Positions 6,684 to 15,050 of a stretch of DNA of 17,764 nt are shown piece after piece. How positions within the stretch are numbered: position 1 is the first letter of the stretch; each line of letters opens with the position of its first letter. This DNA comes from Clostridia bacterium (GTDB lineage: Bacteria > Bacillota_A > Clostridia > Oscillospirales > Acutalibacteraceae): positions 1 through 17,764 of the forward strand of contig JAFVTJ010000118.1 in NCBI GenBank assembly GCA_017503305.1, in the 5' to 3' direction. The translations under genes were made by a program, and so were the position numbers. The notes under the pieces are model-generated. The model saw only the letters and a list, made by a program, of their open reading frames with translations. It did no database searches and was not told the DNA's origin.

Positions 6684-9083
6684 TTACTGACTAACTCTGT
6701 TTTGTTGTGTTACTATGTATTTTTCAAAAACGCGGTTATCTTGCAGCTCGTTTTCCTCTTGTATGAAGGCAAACTGCAAAATTTCAGCCACATTACAAAC
6801 AGGAACAAAGCTTACGTTTTCCTTAACAACAGTATCAATTTCATCCAAATCCGAAAGATTTTCATAAGGCATAAATACCGTTTTCACACCACCGCGATAT
6901 GCTGCCATAGCCTTTTCGCGAAGACCGCCTATTTTAAGCACGCGACCGCGCAAAGTGACTTCGCCTGTCATAGCGATATCTCGCTTAATTTTTTTACCCG
7001 TAAGGGCCGAAACAAGTGCAGTTAATATTGCAACCCCTGCTGAAGGGCCATCCTTAGGTACAGCCGCCTCGGTAGCGTGAATATGAATATCCTTATTTTT
7101 ATAAAACGAAGAATCAATACCATACTGCAAAGCGTTGCTTCTTACAAAGCTAACCGCCGTTTTAGCCGATTCCTTCATAACGTCGCCAAGCGAGCCTGTA
7201 AGCTCGGTCTTACCAGTGCCATCCATTACCGAAACTTCTAGCTGCATAATTTCTCCACCGACACCGGTCCAAGCAAGGCCGTTAATAATACCAACCTCGC
7301 TATAAGGTAAAATTACCTCGGGCGTATATTTTTTAGCGCCCAACATATCGGTAACAAGTGCTTCGGTTAAGGTAACTCGTTTCTTTTCGCCGCCGGCAAT
7401 AAGCTTTGCGGTCTTGCGGCAAAGTGAAGCAATGCTTCGCTCTAATTTACGCACACCTGCCTCGCGGGTGTAAAAATCAATAAGCGAATAAATTGCCGAA
7501 TCGGCAAATTTAATTTGATTTTTTTGAAGTCCGTGTCTTGCAATTTGCTTTGCTACCAAATGCTTTTTAGCAATTTGGAACTTTTCTTCTCTTGTATAGC
7601 TTGCAACCTCAATAACCTCCATTCTGTCAAGCAAGGGCTTTGGAATGGTATCTAACGAGTTTGCAGTTGTTATAAATACAACACGGCTTAAATCATATGG
7701 AATTTCAACGTAATGGTCCACAAAGGTGGTGTTTTGCTCGGGGTCTAAAACCTCCAATAAGGCCGAAGCAGGATCACCCTTATAATCCTTGCCCAATTTA
7801 TCAATTTCATCAAGCAAGATAACCGGGTTACCGCTTCCCGACTGCTTAATAGCGGTAATTATTTTGCCGGGCATTGCACCAATGTAGGTCTTACGGTGGC
7901 CACGTATTTCGGATTCATCGTGAATACCGCCTAAGGATACACGGGCAAACTTTCTTCCCATACATTCGGCAATGGTTTTACCAATTGAGGTTTTACCCAC
8001 ACCGGGAGGACCCACAAGACAAATAATTTGTCCCTTAATATCGGGCGACAAGGCATAAACCGACAAAAGCTCTAAAACCCTTGTCTTTACCTTCTCTAAG
8101 CCGTAAATATCGCGGTTTAATATTTTTTCAGCCTTTAAAACGTCGTTAGAGGTTTTGGTTACAGCGTCCCACGGCAATTCAATACAAGTGTCAAGATAGT
8201 TGCGCTCTACCGTGCCCTCGTGTGAGCCCTGCGGCATTTTAGCAAGCTTATTAACGTGAAGATGAAGCTTTTCCTTAACGTCATTGCTCGCTGTAAGCGA
8301 TTGAATTTTAGTATGGTAAGAATCAATTTCATCAGCCGATTCATCGCCGTAAAGCTCGGCTGAAATGATTTTCAACTGTTCTTTTAAATAATATTCTTTT
8401 TGATTTTCATCAATAGATGCGCGGGTCTTTTCGGCAATGCGTCTGTCAATTTGGTTGATTTCGCATTCCTTATCCAAAAGCTCGATTAAAATTTTTGCGC
8501 GTTTTATAGGTGATAATTGCTCTAAAATATATTGTTTATCATCAAAAGGAGCCGAAACATTAAAAGCAATATAATCACACAAATAGCCCAAATTATCGGT
8601 ATTTTCAACCGTCATCTCCACATCGGGCGATGTTTTGGGCATAAAGGTCATCAATTTGCGAAACTCGGTGCGAATACGGCGCACAAGGGTTTCTATATAA
8701 ATTTCACGGTTAGTTACCGCCTGTTCCTCACATTTTGAAACCTTTGCGGTATAAAAATCTGGCAAGGCGTAAAAATCAGTGTGTGTTGCACGGTAAAGAC
8801 CCTGCACCAAAACCTTTGTTAAGTTATCACTAACACGCAAAACCTGTTTTACTCTTGCAACGCAACCTATTTTATAAAGGTCGCTGCTTTCGGGCTCGTC
8901 GGCATAAAAATCCTTTTGTGTTACAAGATATATTAGTTGATTTTTTTCCATGGCATACTTTAAAGCGTTGATAGATTTTTTTCTGCCAACGTCAAAAGAG
9001 GCTACCGTATTTGGAAAAACAACCACACCACGCAAAGCCAAAACCGGCATTTGAATGGCGTTATTTTCTGCTATGATGGACAT
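6684..9083 (-). CDS. lon: ATP-dependent protease Lon (LonA type)
   Basis: A 799-residue cytoplasmic AAA+ serine protease that degrades misfolded and regulatory proteins. The N-terminal substrate-binding domain starts at PVLALRGVVVFP (residues 13-24) and leads into a helical linker. The AAA+ module has Walker A GPPGVGKTS (358-366), Walker B VILLDEID (421-428) and an Arg-containing sensor segment. The C-terminal protease domain has the catalytic Ser681 in PKDGPSAG and Lys724 in GGLREKAMAA, forming the Ser-Lys dyad; nothing essential is missing. The ATG at 9083 has AAGGAG six bases upstream, placed over the stop of the lipoprotein gene. A non-conserved, polar tail of about 35 residues closes the protein. 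I saw no CIRCE or other heat-shock element directly upstream, so it probably depends on the operon promoter. Confidence 0.97.
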   Translation of the reverse strand: MSIIAENNAIQMPVLALRGVVVFPNTVASFDVGRKKSINALKYAMEKNQLIYLVTQKDFYADEPESSDLYKIGCVARVKQVLRVSDNLTKVLVQGLYRATHTDFYALPDFYTAKVSKCEEQAVTNREIYIETLVRRIRTEFRKLMTFMPKTSPDVEMTVENTDNLGYLCDYIAFNVSAPFDDKQYILEQLSPIKRAKILIELLDKECEINQIDRRIAEKTRASIDENQKEYYLKEQLKIISAELYGDESADEIDSYHTKIQSLTASNDVKEKLHLHVNKLAKMPQGSHEGTVERNYLDTCIELPWDAVTKTSNDVLKAEKILNRDIYGLEKVKTRVLELLSVYALSPDIKGQIICLVGPPGVGKTSIGKTIAECMGRKFARVSLGGIHDESEIRGHRKTYIGAMPGKIITAIKQSGSGNPVILLDEIDKLGKDYKGDPASALLEVLDPEQNTTFVDHYVEIPYDLSRVVFITTANSLDTIPKPLLDRMEVIEVASYTREEKFQIAKKHLVAKQIARHGLQKNQIKFADSAIYSLIDFYTREAGVRKLERSIASLCRKTAKLIAGGEKKRVTLTEALVTDMLGAKKYTPEVILPYSEVGIINGLAWTGVGGEIMQLEVSVMDGTGKTELTGSLGDVMKESAKTAVSFVRSNALQYGIDSSFYKNKDIHIHATEAAVPKDGPSAGVAILTALVSALTGKKIKRDIAMTGEVTLRGRVLKIGGLREKAMAAYRGGVKTVFMPYENLSDLDEIDTVVKENVSFVPVCNVAEILQFAFIQEENELQDNRVFEKYIVTQQNRVSQ

Positions 9084-9092
9084 ATTTTCTCC

Positions 9093-9692
9093 TTAAGAAA
9101 TCCAGTTATCGTTATAAATTGCCGTGGCAAAAAGCTCGTTTTCTTGGAATACAAAAACTATGGTAGAATTTTCAAATTCGGCCTTTAAAACCGTACCGTC
9201 AATTACGTAGCTTGCAAAGAAGGCATTTTCTTCGGTTAAAGGCTCTTCGGTATACTCAACGTCACCAATGGCATCTTTAACTTCAAGTATAACTGTACCC
9301 AATTGAAAACCAAAGGCGGCATCGTAGCTTACAATATAGGATATACCCTTATCTTTATTTGCCTTGCTGTAATAGTAACAAATGTTGCCGTTATCAAGCA
9401 AAACATTCTTCTCGCCTTCAACACGCTCAAAATAAAATTCCTCTTGGTCGTGACCATGTGCGTGGTTAGGGTCTTCAACATGCTCCGCATTCTCTTGATC
9501 CATAATACCATCTAATTCATCAACAACCTCATCGGGATTTGCACCCAAGGTAAACTTTGCTTCAGGCATTTGTCCCAGCTTTGCATAATAAGCCAAATCA
9601 ACGCCAACCTTATCGTTTTTACCGTTGTTGCCACAAGCAGCCAAGGTTAAAATACAGCAAAAGCAAATTATTAAACAAATAACTTTTTTCAT
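9093..9692 (-). CDS. putative lipoprotein with a His/Asp/Glu-rich segment
   Basis: I do not recognise a family. The 199-residue product begins with a short basic N-terminus, a hydrophobic stretch and the lipobox LAAC (Cys20), so it should be lipidated and anchored outside the membrane. The start of the mature part is Asn/Gly/Lys-rich, and residues 67-85 contain ENAEHVEDPNHAHGHDQEE, with four His (71, 77, 79, 81) among acidic residues: a candidate metal-binding or flexible segment. The rest has alternating hydrophobic and charged residues, suggesting a beta-rich globular domain ending in DNWIS. AAGG lies about nine bases before the ATG, directly after the pncB stop. Its place between pncB and lon gives no clear functional hint. 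It could be a structural, metal-sensing or chaperone-like surface protein; I cannot choose. Confidence 0.75.
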   Translation of the reverse strand: MKKVICLIICFCCILTLAACGNNGKNDKVGVDLAYYAKLGQMPEAKFTLGANPDEVVDELDGIMDQENAEHVEDPNHAHGHDQEEFYFERVEGEKNVLLDNGNICYYYSKANKDKGISYIVSYDAAFGFQLGTVILEVKDAIGDVEYTEEPLTEENAFFASYVIDGTVLKAEFENSTIVFVFQENELFATAIYNDNWIS

Positions 9693-9708
9693 AAAAATTT
9701 TCCTTAAC

Positions 9709-11157
9709 TTAATGTTTGTTCAATTTGGTAAGCAGGTTGTGGCGTAAATTCCACAAATCTTCAGATAAGTCCACGTAATATGTGTGTGGATTTTCAAAAC
9801 GCTTAACCTCATCCCAAAGTGAATCCACCTGTTCTTGTCTATATTCCGAAATTTCGTGAACGGTGGGATTTTCGTAAACTAATTTTCCCTTTTCGAAGAC
9901 CTTAACCTGAAGCTTACGCGCTACAAAGTTTGTGACAACCTTTCTTTTCCAGGTGTGAACAGGGTCAAAAATTTCATAAGGTTCAGAGCTATCAATCTTT
10001 TCGTGGCCCAAGGTTATAACGTCGGCAATAGCTTTGCCAGTTTCCCTATCATAAAGGCGCCACGGGATTTTAACACCGGGCAAGGTAATTTTTGCGGTGT
10101 TTTCGCTAATTTTAATTTTAGGGATAATTTCTCCCTTATTTTCTACTGCTGCAAGCTTATAAACGCCACCGAAAACGGCTTCACTACGGGCAGTAATAAG
10201 GCGTTCGCCAACACCGTAGGTGTCAACCTTAGCGCCTTGTGTAATCATATCGCGAATAAGGTATTCATCCAAAGAGTTAGAAATACAAATCTTACAATCG
10301 GGATAGCCTGCATCGTCAAGCATTTTTCTTGCCTTTTTAGTAAGGTAAGTAATATCGCCACTGTCAATGCGGATACCTACAGGTCTTTTACCTAAAGGCT
10401 TTAAAACTTCATTAAATACTTTAATAGCGTTAGGAATACCCGATTTTAACACGTTATAGGTATCAACAAGCAAAAGACAACTATCGGGATATTTTTCGGC
10501 ATAGGTTTTAAATGCGGTATATTCATCGGGGAATAATTGCACCCAGCTATGTGCCATAGTGCCGCTTGCCTTAACGTCAAAATCCTTGGCGGTAAGCACG
10601 CAAGAAGTACCTGTGCAACCACCGATTATGGCCGCTCTCGCACCATAATAAGCCGCACCGTTACCATGAGCACGACGTGCACCAAACTCCATAACGGGTC
10701 TTCCTTCAGCGGCGCGTACAATACGATTAGCCTTAGTGGCAATAAGCGATTGGTGGTTAATGGTCAAAAGCACCATTGTTTCAAGCATAAGCGCTTGCAT
10801 CGCATTACCGCGCACGGTAACAATAGGCTCTTGCGGGAAAATTACGGTACCTTCAGGTACTGCCCAAACGTCGCAGTCAAACTTAAAGTGCTTAAGGTAA
10901 TCAATAAATTCTTGAGAAAATAAATTTAAACCCTTTAAATATGCAATATCATCATCAGTAAAATGCAAATCCTGCATATATTCAATCAACTGCTCAAGTC
11001 CCGCCATAATAGCAAAGCCACCGTTATCGGGCACACGGCGGAAAAACATATCAAAATAAGTTATATTATCCTTCATATCGCTTGTAAAGATACCATTAGC
11101 CATGGTAAGCTCGTACAAGTCCATAAGCATTGTTAAATTGAGTTCGCGGTTTTTCAT
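9709..11157 (-). CDS. pncB: nicotinate phosphoribosyltransferase
   Basis: First step of NAD salvage from nicotinic acid (Preiss-Handler route): nicotinate + PRPP (+ ATP) gives nicotinate mononucleotide, in the cytoplasm. The 482-residue protein opens with LTMLMDLYELTMANGIF (8-24) and has the family blocks MEFGARRAHG (156-165) and GTMAHSWVQ (199-207); His203 matches the His that is phosphorylated in studied PncB enzymes. RIDSGDITYL and VDTYGVGERL follow in the barrel. The length fits the long Firmicutes type. AAGGTGAT lies just before the ATG, immediately after the argS stop nine bases upstream, so the two genes are probably cotranscribed and translationally linked. No deviation in key motifs was seen. 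Confidence 0.95.
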   Translation of the reverse strand: MKNRELNLTMLMDLYELTMANGIFTSDMKDNITYFDMFFRRVPDNGGFAIMAGLEQLIEYMQDLHFTDDDIAYLKGLNLFSQEFIDYLKHFKFDCDVWAVPEGTVIFPQEPIVTVRGNAMQALMLETMVLLTINHQSLIATKANRIVRAAEGRPVMEFGARRAHGNGAAYYGARAAIIGGCTGTSCVLTAKDFDVKASGTMAHSWVQLFPDEYTAFKTYAEKYPDSCLLLVDTYNVLKSGIPNAIKVFNEVLKPLGKRPVGIRIDSGDITYLTKKARKMLDDAGYPDCKICISNSLDEYLIRDMITQGAKVDTYGVGERLITARSEAVFGGVYKLAAVENKGEIIPKIKISENTAKITLPGVKIPWRLYDRETGKAIADVITLGHEKIDSSEPYEIFDPVHTWKRKVVTNFVARKLQVKVFEKGKLVYENPTVHEISEYRQEQVDSLWDEVKRFENPHTYYVDLSEDLWNLRHNLLTKLNKH

Positions 11158-11166
11158 AATATCACC

Positions 11167-12855
11167 TTACATTTTTTCGGGAGCGTCAATCTTAAGAAGT
11201 GTTAATACGTTTTTAATTGTAGTAGCTGCTGCACTACATAATGAAAGTCTTGCTTGCATTAGGTCTTCATCAATACCCTTTACTCTGCAAGCCGCATAGA
11301 ACTTGTGGAATTTTGTTGCAAGTTCTTGCACGTAATGGGTAATCTTTGCGGGGTCGTATGCCTTAGCAGAAGCCACAATTTCATTTGTAAGTGCCGCAAT
11401 GTGAAGAATAAGTTCTTTTTCTTCAGCTGCGGTTAAAAGCATAAGCTGTGAAGCATCACAAGGCTTATTTTCTATACCCTCGCTTGCAAGATTTCTTAAA
11501 ATACTGCAAATACGAGCCTAAGCGTATTGAACGTAATAAACAGGGTTACTGTTGGATTCATTAACTGCTAAATCCAAGTCAAAGTCGAAGTGTGAATTAG
11601 GTTCGCGCAGGTTAAAGAAGAATCTTGCGGCATCAATCGGAACTTCGTCCAAAAGGGTTACAAGTGTAATTGCCTTACCCGAACGCTTAGAAGCCTTGAT
11701 AACCTCACCGTCACGAACCAAGCGTACCATTTGCATAAGCACAACGTCAAGTCTTGAAGCATCTACACCCAAAGCGGTTAAAGCCGCCTTAAGACGCGGA
11801 ACATAGCCGTGGTGGTCGGCACCTAAGATATCAATAGCCTTATTAAACTTACGGGTTACAAGCTTGTTGTAGTGGTATGCAATATCGGGCACAACGTAGG
11901 TAGGAACACCGTTTGCACGAACAAGCACGAAGTCCTTATCACAGCCAAAGTCGGTAGCCTTAAACCACAAAGCGTCTTCTTGAGTATAAGTATGACCGCT
12001 TTGCTTTAAAAGTTCGATAATTCTTGCAGCTTCGCCGTTGTTGTGGAGTGTGCTTTCACGGAACCAGGTGTCATACTTAATGCGATATTTTAAAAGGTCA
12101 CTTTCAAGGCCTGCAATATTTTTTGGGAGTGCGAACTCAACCAAAGCTTTTCTACGCTCTTGTTCGCTCTTTTCTACAAAGCTGTCACTGTGAATTTCAG
12201 CAAATGCCTTAGCGTGAGCAATAATATCTTCGCCGTGGTAGGAATCCTCAGGCATTTCGATACCGTCTTTATAAAGCTGCAAATATCTTAAATCAAGTGA
12301 CAAACCGAATTTATTGATTTGGTTACCTGCATCATTGATGTAGAATTCTCTTTCGGTGTAGTAGCCTGCCGCAGCCATAACAGCCGCCAAGCAGTCGCCT
12401 AAAGCACCACCACGAGCGTTACCGATATGCATAGGACCTGTGGGGTTAGCCGAAACAAATTCAACCAACACGCGTTCGCCCTTGCCGTAATCACTCTTAC
12501 CGTAGTCTTCGCCTTTTTCTTCAACGTCAGCCACGATATCTGCATAGTATTTTTGTGATAAGAAAAGGTTAATAAAACCGGGGCCTGCAATTTCGCACTT
12601 TTCAATATAGCTACCCTCAAAATCAGCGTGAGAGATAATTGCTTCGGCAATTTGGCGAGGAGCGCATCTGAAAAGGCGTGACCAAACCATTGCGGCGTTT
12701 ATTGCATAGTCACCGTGGGTGCGGTTAGCGGGAACTTCGATTGTAAAATCGGTAAGCTCGGCCGCTTGCAATGTGCCGTCAGCTATTGCGGCATTGGTAG
12801 CCGCAATAATTATATTTTTAATTTCTTCTTTTGCTTTATTTACTACTACTGACAT
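11167..12855 (-). CDS. argS: arginyl-tRNA synthetase with one in-frame amber (TAG) codon
   Basis: Class I synthetase charging tRNA-Arg. The first 445 codons give the N-terminal additional domain, the HIGH-type motif PTGPMHIGN, and the KMSKS-type motif VIKASKRSGKAITL, and end in NPVYYVQYA. TAG follows as codon 446. The same frame then runs 116 more codons with no other stop: ARICSILRNLASEG, the anticodon-binding helices with YVQELATKFHKFYAACRVKG, and the typical C-terminus LLKIDAPEKM before TAA. With the amber counted as one residue the protein is about 562 residues, normal for bacterial ArgRS. The amber sits where relatives have His (or Tyr) in VQYA-H-AR. The ATG at 12855 has AGAGGTGA upstream. 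If UAG stops translation, the anticodon-binding domain is lost and the enzyme should not work. No ribosome site precedes the ATG at 11442, so restart there is unlikely. Confidence 0.93.
11518..11520 (-). other. in-frame TAG at argS codon 446
   Basis: The minus strand reads CAA TAC GCT TAG GCT CGT (Q-Y-A-amber-A-R) within the conserved start of the anticodon-binding domain. The frame is unbroken on both sides, so this is a single-codon interruption and not a frameshift. One base change from TAT/TAC (Tyr) or CAG (Gln) would make it; two would be needed from a His codon. Confidence 0.9.
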
Positions 12856-12856
12856 T

Positions 12857-13285
12857 TTAATTCACCTCTTTAATAGATATTTTAACTTGATTTTGGCTTA
12901 GTAATTGCATATTTGTATCTATACTGTAATTCATGCAAACCGTACCGCCTTGGTCGGTCAAATCGGTTTTAACCTTTTCGCCAAAAACACCCAAAGTGAG
13001 CTCGCCCATTGGCGTAGCGTAAAAGCAATTGTTTCTAATGCCCTTTTCAATAACCATTTTACTGTTATATGCGCCCTTGCGTTGCAACACAACCGAGTTA
13101 TCAGGCTTAATAAACACGGTTGTTTTAACCTCGCCTTCAACCTCTAAAAGCTTACTTTCATCATAAGAAATAAAATAGCTGCCTTCATTAAAGCCGAAAC
13201 GACCATCGGTTGTAAACTCAATCAAATCGGTATCGCCATCAACCGTTTGCTCGGTTTTAATATCAATTATAACGTCCTTTATCAT
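12857..13285 (-). CDS. DUF1934 family beta-barrel protein (YwiB-like)
   Basis: A 142-residue cytoplasmic protein (no signal peptide or membrane segment) of alternating short strands, matching the DUF1934/YwiB calycin-like beta-barrel: an opening VIIDIKTEQTVDGD, then IEFTTDGRFGF and YFISYDES, a central VFIKPDNSVVLQRKGAYNSKMVIEKG, and the family-like block CFYATPMGELTLGVFGEKV. The closing strand is MNYSIDTNMQLLSQNQVKISIKEV. The biochemical role is unknown. It sits in the usual place next to argS, as in Bacillus; its stop is one base from the argS ATG, and its own ATG overlaps the murI TGA as ATGA, so translation of the three is very likely coupled. The argS ribosome site AGAGGTGA lies inside its last codons. 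Confidence 0.85.
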   Translation of the reverse strand: MIKDVIIDIKTEQTVDGDTDLIEFTTDGRFGFNEGSYFISYDESKLLEVEGEVKTTVFIKPDNSVVLQRKGAYNSKMVIEKGIRNNCFYATPMGELTLGVFGEKVKTDLTDQGGTVCMNYSIDTNMQLLSQNQVKISIKEVN

Positions 13286-14094
13286 AAACTGTTTAGATCC
13301 ACCTTTTCAATTTTAGCGGTATCAACATCGGGTCCTAAAAGCACACCCGCCTGCTCTTTAAAGAAAGCCGGCTTATCGCTTACGAAAAACTTTCGCTCGC
13401 CGCCGTTTTGGTTTTCCAAATTTTCTCGTTTTATAAAATTAGCAACCGCTTTTGCAGTTGTGGTGCCTGCGTTAATAAGTGTTACGTCTGCGCCCAAAAC
13501 CTTACGGATTGCATCTTGCAAAACCGGATAGTGAGTACAGCCCAAAATCAAGGTATCGGCGCCAAAATCTATAATCGGCTTAAGATATCGTTTAACCGTT
13601 TCTAAAACAACAATATCATCCGCCTTGTGCCAACCTTCTTCAACCAGCGGCACAAACAAGGGACAAGCGCAGTTTATAACCGAAAGGTCTGGGTTAGCCT
13701 TTAAAATTTCCGCCTTGTGTCGCACGCTTTTTATTGTGGCATTGGTACCAATAACCGCAATCTTGCCGTTGCGAGTAAGCTTTGCGGCCTCCTTTGCTGC
13801 GTGGGATACCACTTCAAAAAAAGGTACAGGCAAGGAAAGTGCCGTATCCCCCGCCACCGAAGAAACCGTACCGCAAGCCGCAACAATTAGCTTTACGTTG
13901 TGGCTAAGCAAAAAAGCTTCATCCTGCTTGGCATACTTTTTTATAGTGTCAACGCTACGCGTACCATAAGGCACACGACCTGTATCGCCAAAGTATATTA
14001 TATCCTCGTTTGGAAGCTCTTTAATTATTTCTTTAACAACTGTCAGTCCGCCAAGTCCTGAATCAAAAACACCGATTGGACGCTTATCAGCCAC
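13282..14094 (-). CDS. murI: glutamate racemase
   Basis: Cofactor-independent racemase supplying D-glutamate for peptidoglycan. The 270-residue protein has the two-cysteine active site: Asp11 in GVFDSGLGGLTVV, YFGDTGRVPYG, Cys74 in VAACGTVSS, Glu152 in the VPLVEEGW block, and Cys186/His188 in ILGCTHYPVL. The first cysteine motif reads CGT where many homologues read CNT. The start is GTG 14094, with AAGGAG six bases upstream; TTG codons just before it are too close to that site. It is the first gene of the run down to engB, with a strong promoter upstream, and overlaps the next gene by four bases. Confidence 0.94.
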   Translation of the reverse strand: MADKRPIGVFDSGLGGLTVVKEIIKELPNEDIIYFGDTGRVPYGTRSVDTIKKYAKQDEAFLLSHNVKLIVAACGTVSSVAGDTALSLPVPFFEVVSHAAKEAAKLTRNGKIAVIGTNATIKSVRHKAEILKANPDLSVINCACPLFVPLVEEGWHKADDIVVLETVKRYLKPIIDFGADTLILGCTHYPVLQDAIRKVLGADVTLINAGTTTAKAVANFIKRENLENQNGGERKFFVSDKPAFFKEQAGVLLGPDVDTAKIEKVDLNSL

Positions 14095-14125
14095 ACCAAC
14101 AACTCCTTAAAATATTATTCATTTT

Positions 14126-14154
14126 ATCATAACATATTTTACTTAATTTATCAA
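14126..14154 (-). promoter_or_regulatory. promoter of the murI-engB operon
   Basis: On the minus strand, TTGATA (14149-14154), a 17-base spacer and TATGAT (14126-14131), with TG one base before the -10 (extended -10). The start would be near 14119, about 25 bases before the GTG start of murI. No other convincing promoter was seen between here and engB, although internal ones may exist. Confidence 0.82.
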
Positions 14155-14204
14155 CCGAAAAATGCAAAAAATCCCACGTTTAAGCCCGTAAAATAAAGAA
14201 TTTT

Positions 14205-14230
14205 AAGAAAATTAGGTCTTTAATTTTCTT
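14205..14230. repeat. inverted repeat in the murI/SDR divergent intergenic region
   Basis: AAGAAAATTA (14205-14214), a six-base spacer, then TAATTTTCTT (14221-14230): perfect ten-base arms. No T-tract follows on the plus strand, so it is more like an operator than a terminator. It covers the region where a -35 for the SDR gene would lie. Confidence 0.6.
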
Positions 14231-14265
14231 TCAATATATGTTATACTTTTTTTGGAGATGATAAT

Positions 14266-15000
14266 ATGAAAAAAACTGCGATTATTACCGGCTCTTCAAA
14301 GGGTATCGGCGCGGCTACGGCGATACTTTTTGCGCAAAAGGGCTACAACGTTGTTATAACCTACAACGAATCTTACGAATCGGCTACTCTGCTTGCGCGT
14401 TCGCTCTCGGCTAACGGATTTTCGGTAACAGCCCAAAAGCTAAACGTTGCAAACCGACTTGAAGCCGAGCTTTTAGTTAAAGAAACACTTTATAAATACG
14501 GCAGTATTGACGTGCTTGTAAACAATGCAGGCGTAGCTTTCCAAGGTCTTATAACCCAAACAGACGAGGTTGAATATGACCGTATTCTAAACACCAACCT
14601 TAAAGGCACCTTTAACTGCTGCAAAGCGGTTACGCCCGTAATGGTACGTCAGCAGTCGGGCAAAATTATCAATATTTCTTCTATGTGGGGCGAAACGGGT
14701 GCCTCCTGCGAGGTGGCCTATTCAGCTTCAAAAGCCGGTGTTATAGGTCTTACAAAGGCACTTGCTAAAGAATTGGCACCAAGCGGTATTACTGTTAACG
14801 CTGTTACTCCCGGCCTTATAGAAACCGCAATGAACACCAACCTTACCGTTGAAGAATTAAACGATTTTGTTGAATCAATCCCCTTGGGCCGTATGGGCAC
14901 TGCCGACGAAGTCGCACAGGCTGTATACTTCCTTGCAAGTGAAAATGCCGATTATATCACAGGCCAAATTCTTGGTGTAAACGGCGGATACGTGATTTAA
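14266..15000 (+). CDS. FabG-like SDR family reductase
   Basis: A 244-residue classical short-chain dehydrogenase/reductase, NAD(P)H-dependent and cytoplasmic. The N-terminal Rossmann loop is TGSSKGIG, followed by VLVNNAGVAFQG (NNAG), catalytic Ser in INISSMWG and the YSASK (Tyr-x-x-x-Lys) pair, then NAVTPGLIETAM and the C-terminal YITGQILGVNGGYVI, which favours the FabG-type group. It could be a 3-oxoacyl-ACP reductase, but it is not in a fab cluster; isolated clostridial SDRs of this length are also annotated as the EF-P 5-aminopentanone reductase (YmfI type), and I cannot separate these from sequence alone. GGAG lies eight bases before the ATG. It stands alone, divergent from murI, and ends in a strong terminator. 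Confidence 0.88.
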   Translation: MKKTAIITGSSKGIGAATAILFAQKGYNVVITYNESYESATLLARSLSANGFSVTAQKLNVANRLEAELLVKETLYKYGSIDVLVNNAGVAFQGLITQTDEVEYDRILNTNLKGTFNCCKAVTPVMVRQQSGKIINISSMWGETGASCEVAYSASKAGVIGLTKALAKELAPSGITVNAVTPGLIETAMNTNLTVEELNDFVESIPLGRMGTADEVAQAVYFLASENADYITGQILGVNGGYVI

Positions 15001-15016
15001 GATTTTTAAAAAATTT

Positions 15017-15048
15017 AACCGCGAAGCATTAAGCTTTGCGGTTTTTTT
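15017..15048. terminator. Rho-independent terminator after the SDR gene
   Basis: AACCGCGAAGC (15017-15027) pairs with GCTTTGCGGTT (15033-15043), one G-U pair, five-base loop, followed by a run of seven T's at 15042-15048. It ends the plus-strand transcript. The same hairpin lies just past the HD gene stop (15051) and probably also ends that minus-strand transcript, since A-rich sequence lies on the left side. Confidence 0.88.
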
Positions 15049-15050
15049 GT

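Noticed and set aside
11167..11442. A separate 91-residue gene starting at ATG 11442
   Set aside because: Its sequence is the anticodon-binding part of ArgS, in the same frame as the upstream part, and no ribosome site precedes that ATG. It is the tail of argS after the in-frame TAG.
14239..14247. TG-T-TATACT as the SDR promoter -10
   Set aside because: It would start transcription on the ribosome site itself, and the -35 is poor. The true promoter was not settled.
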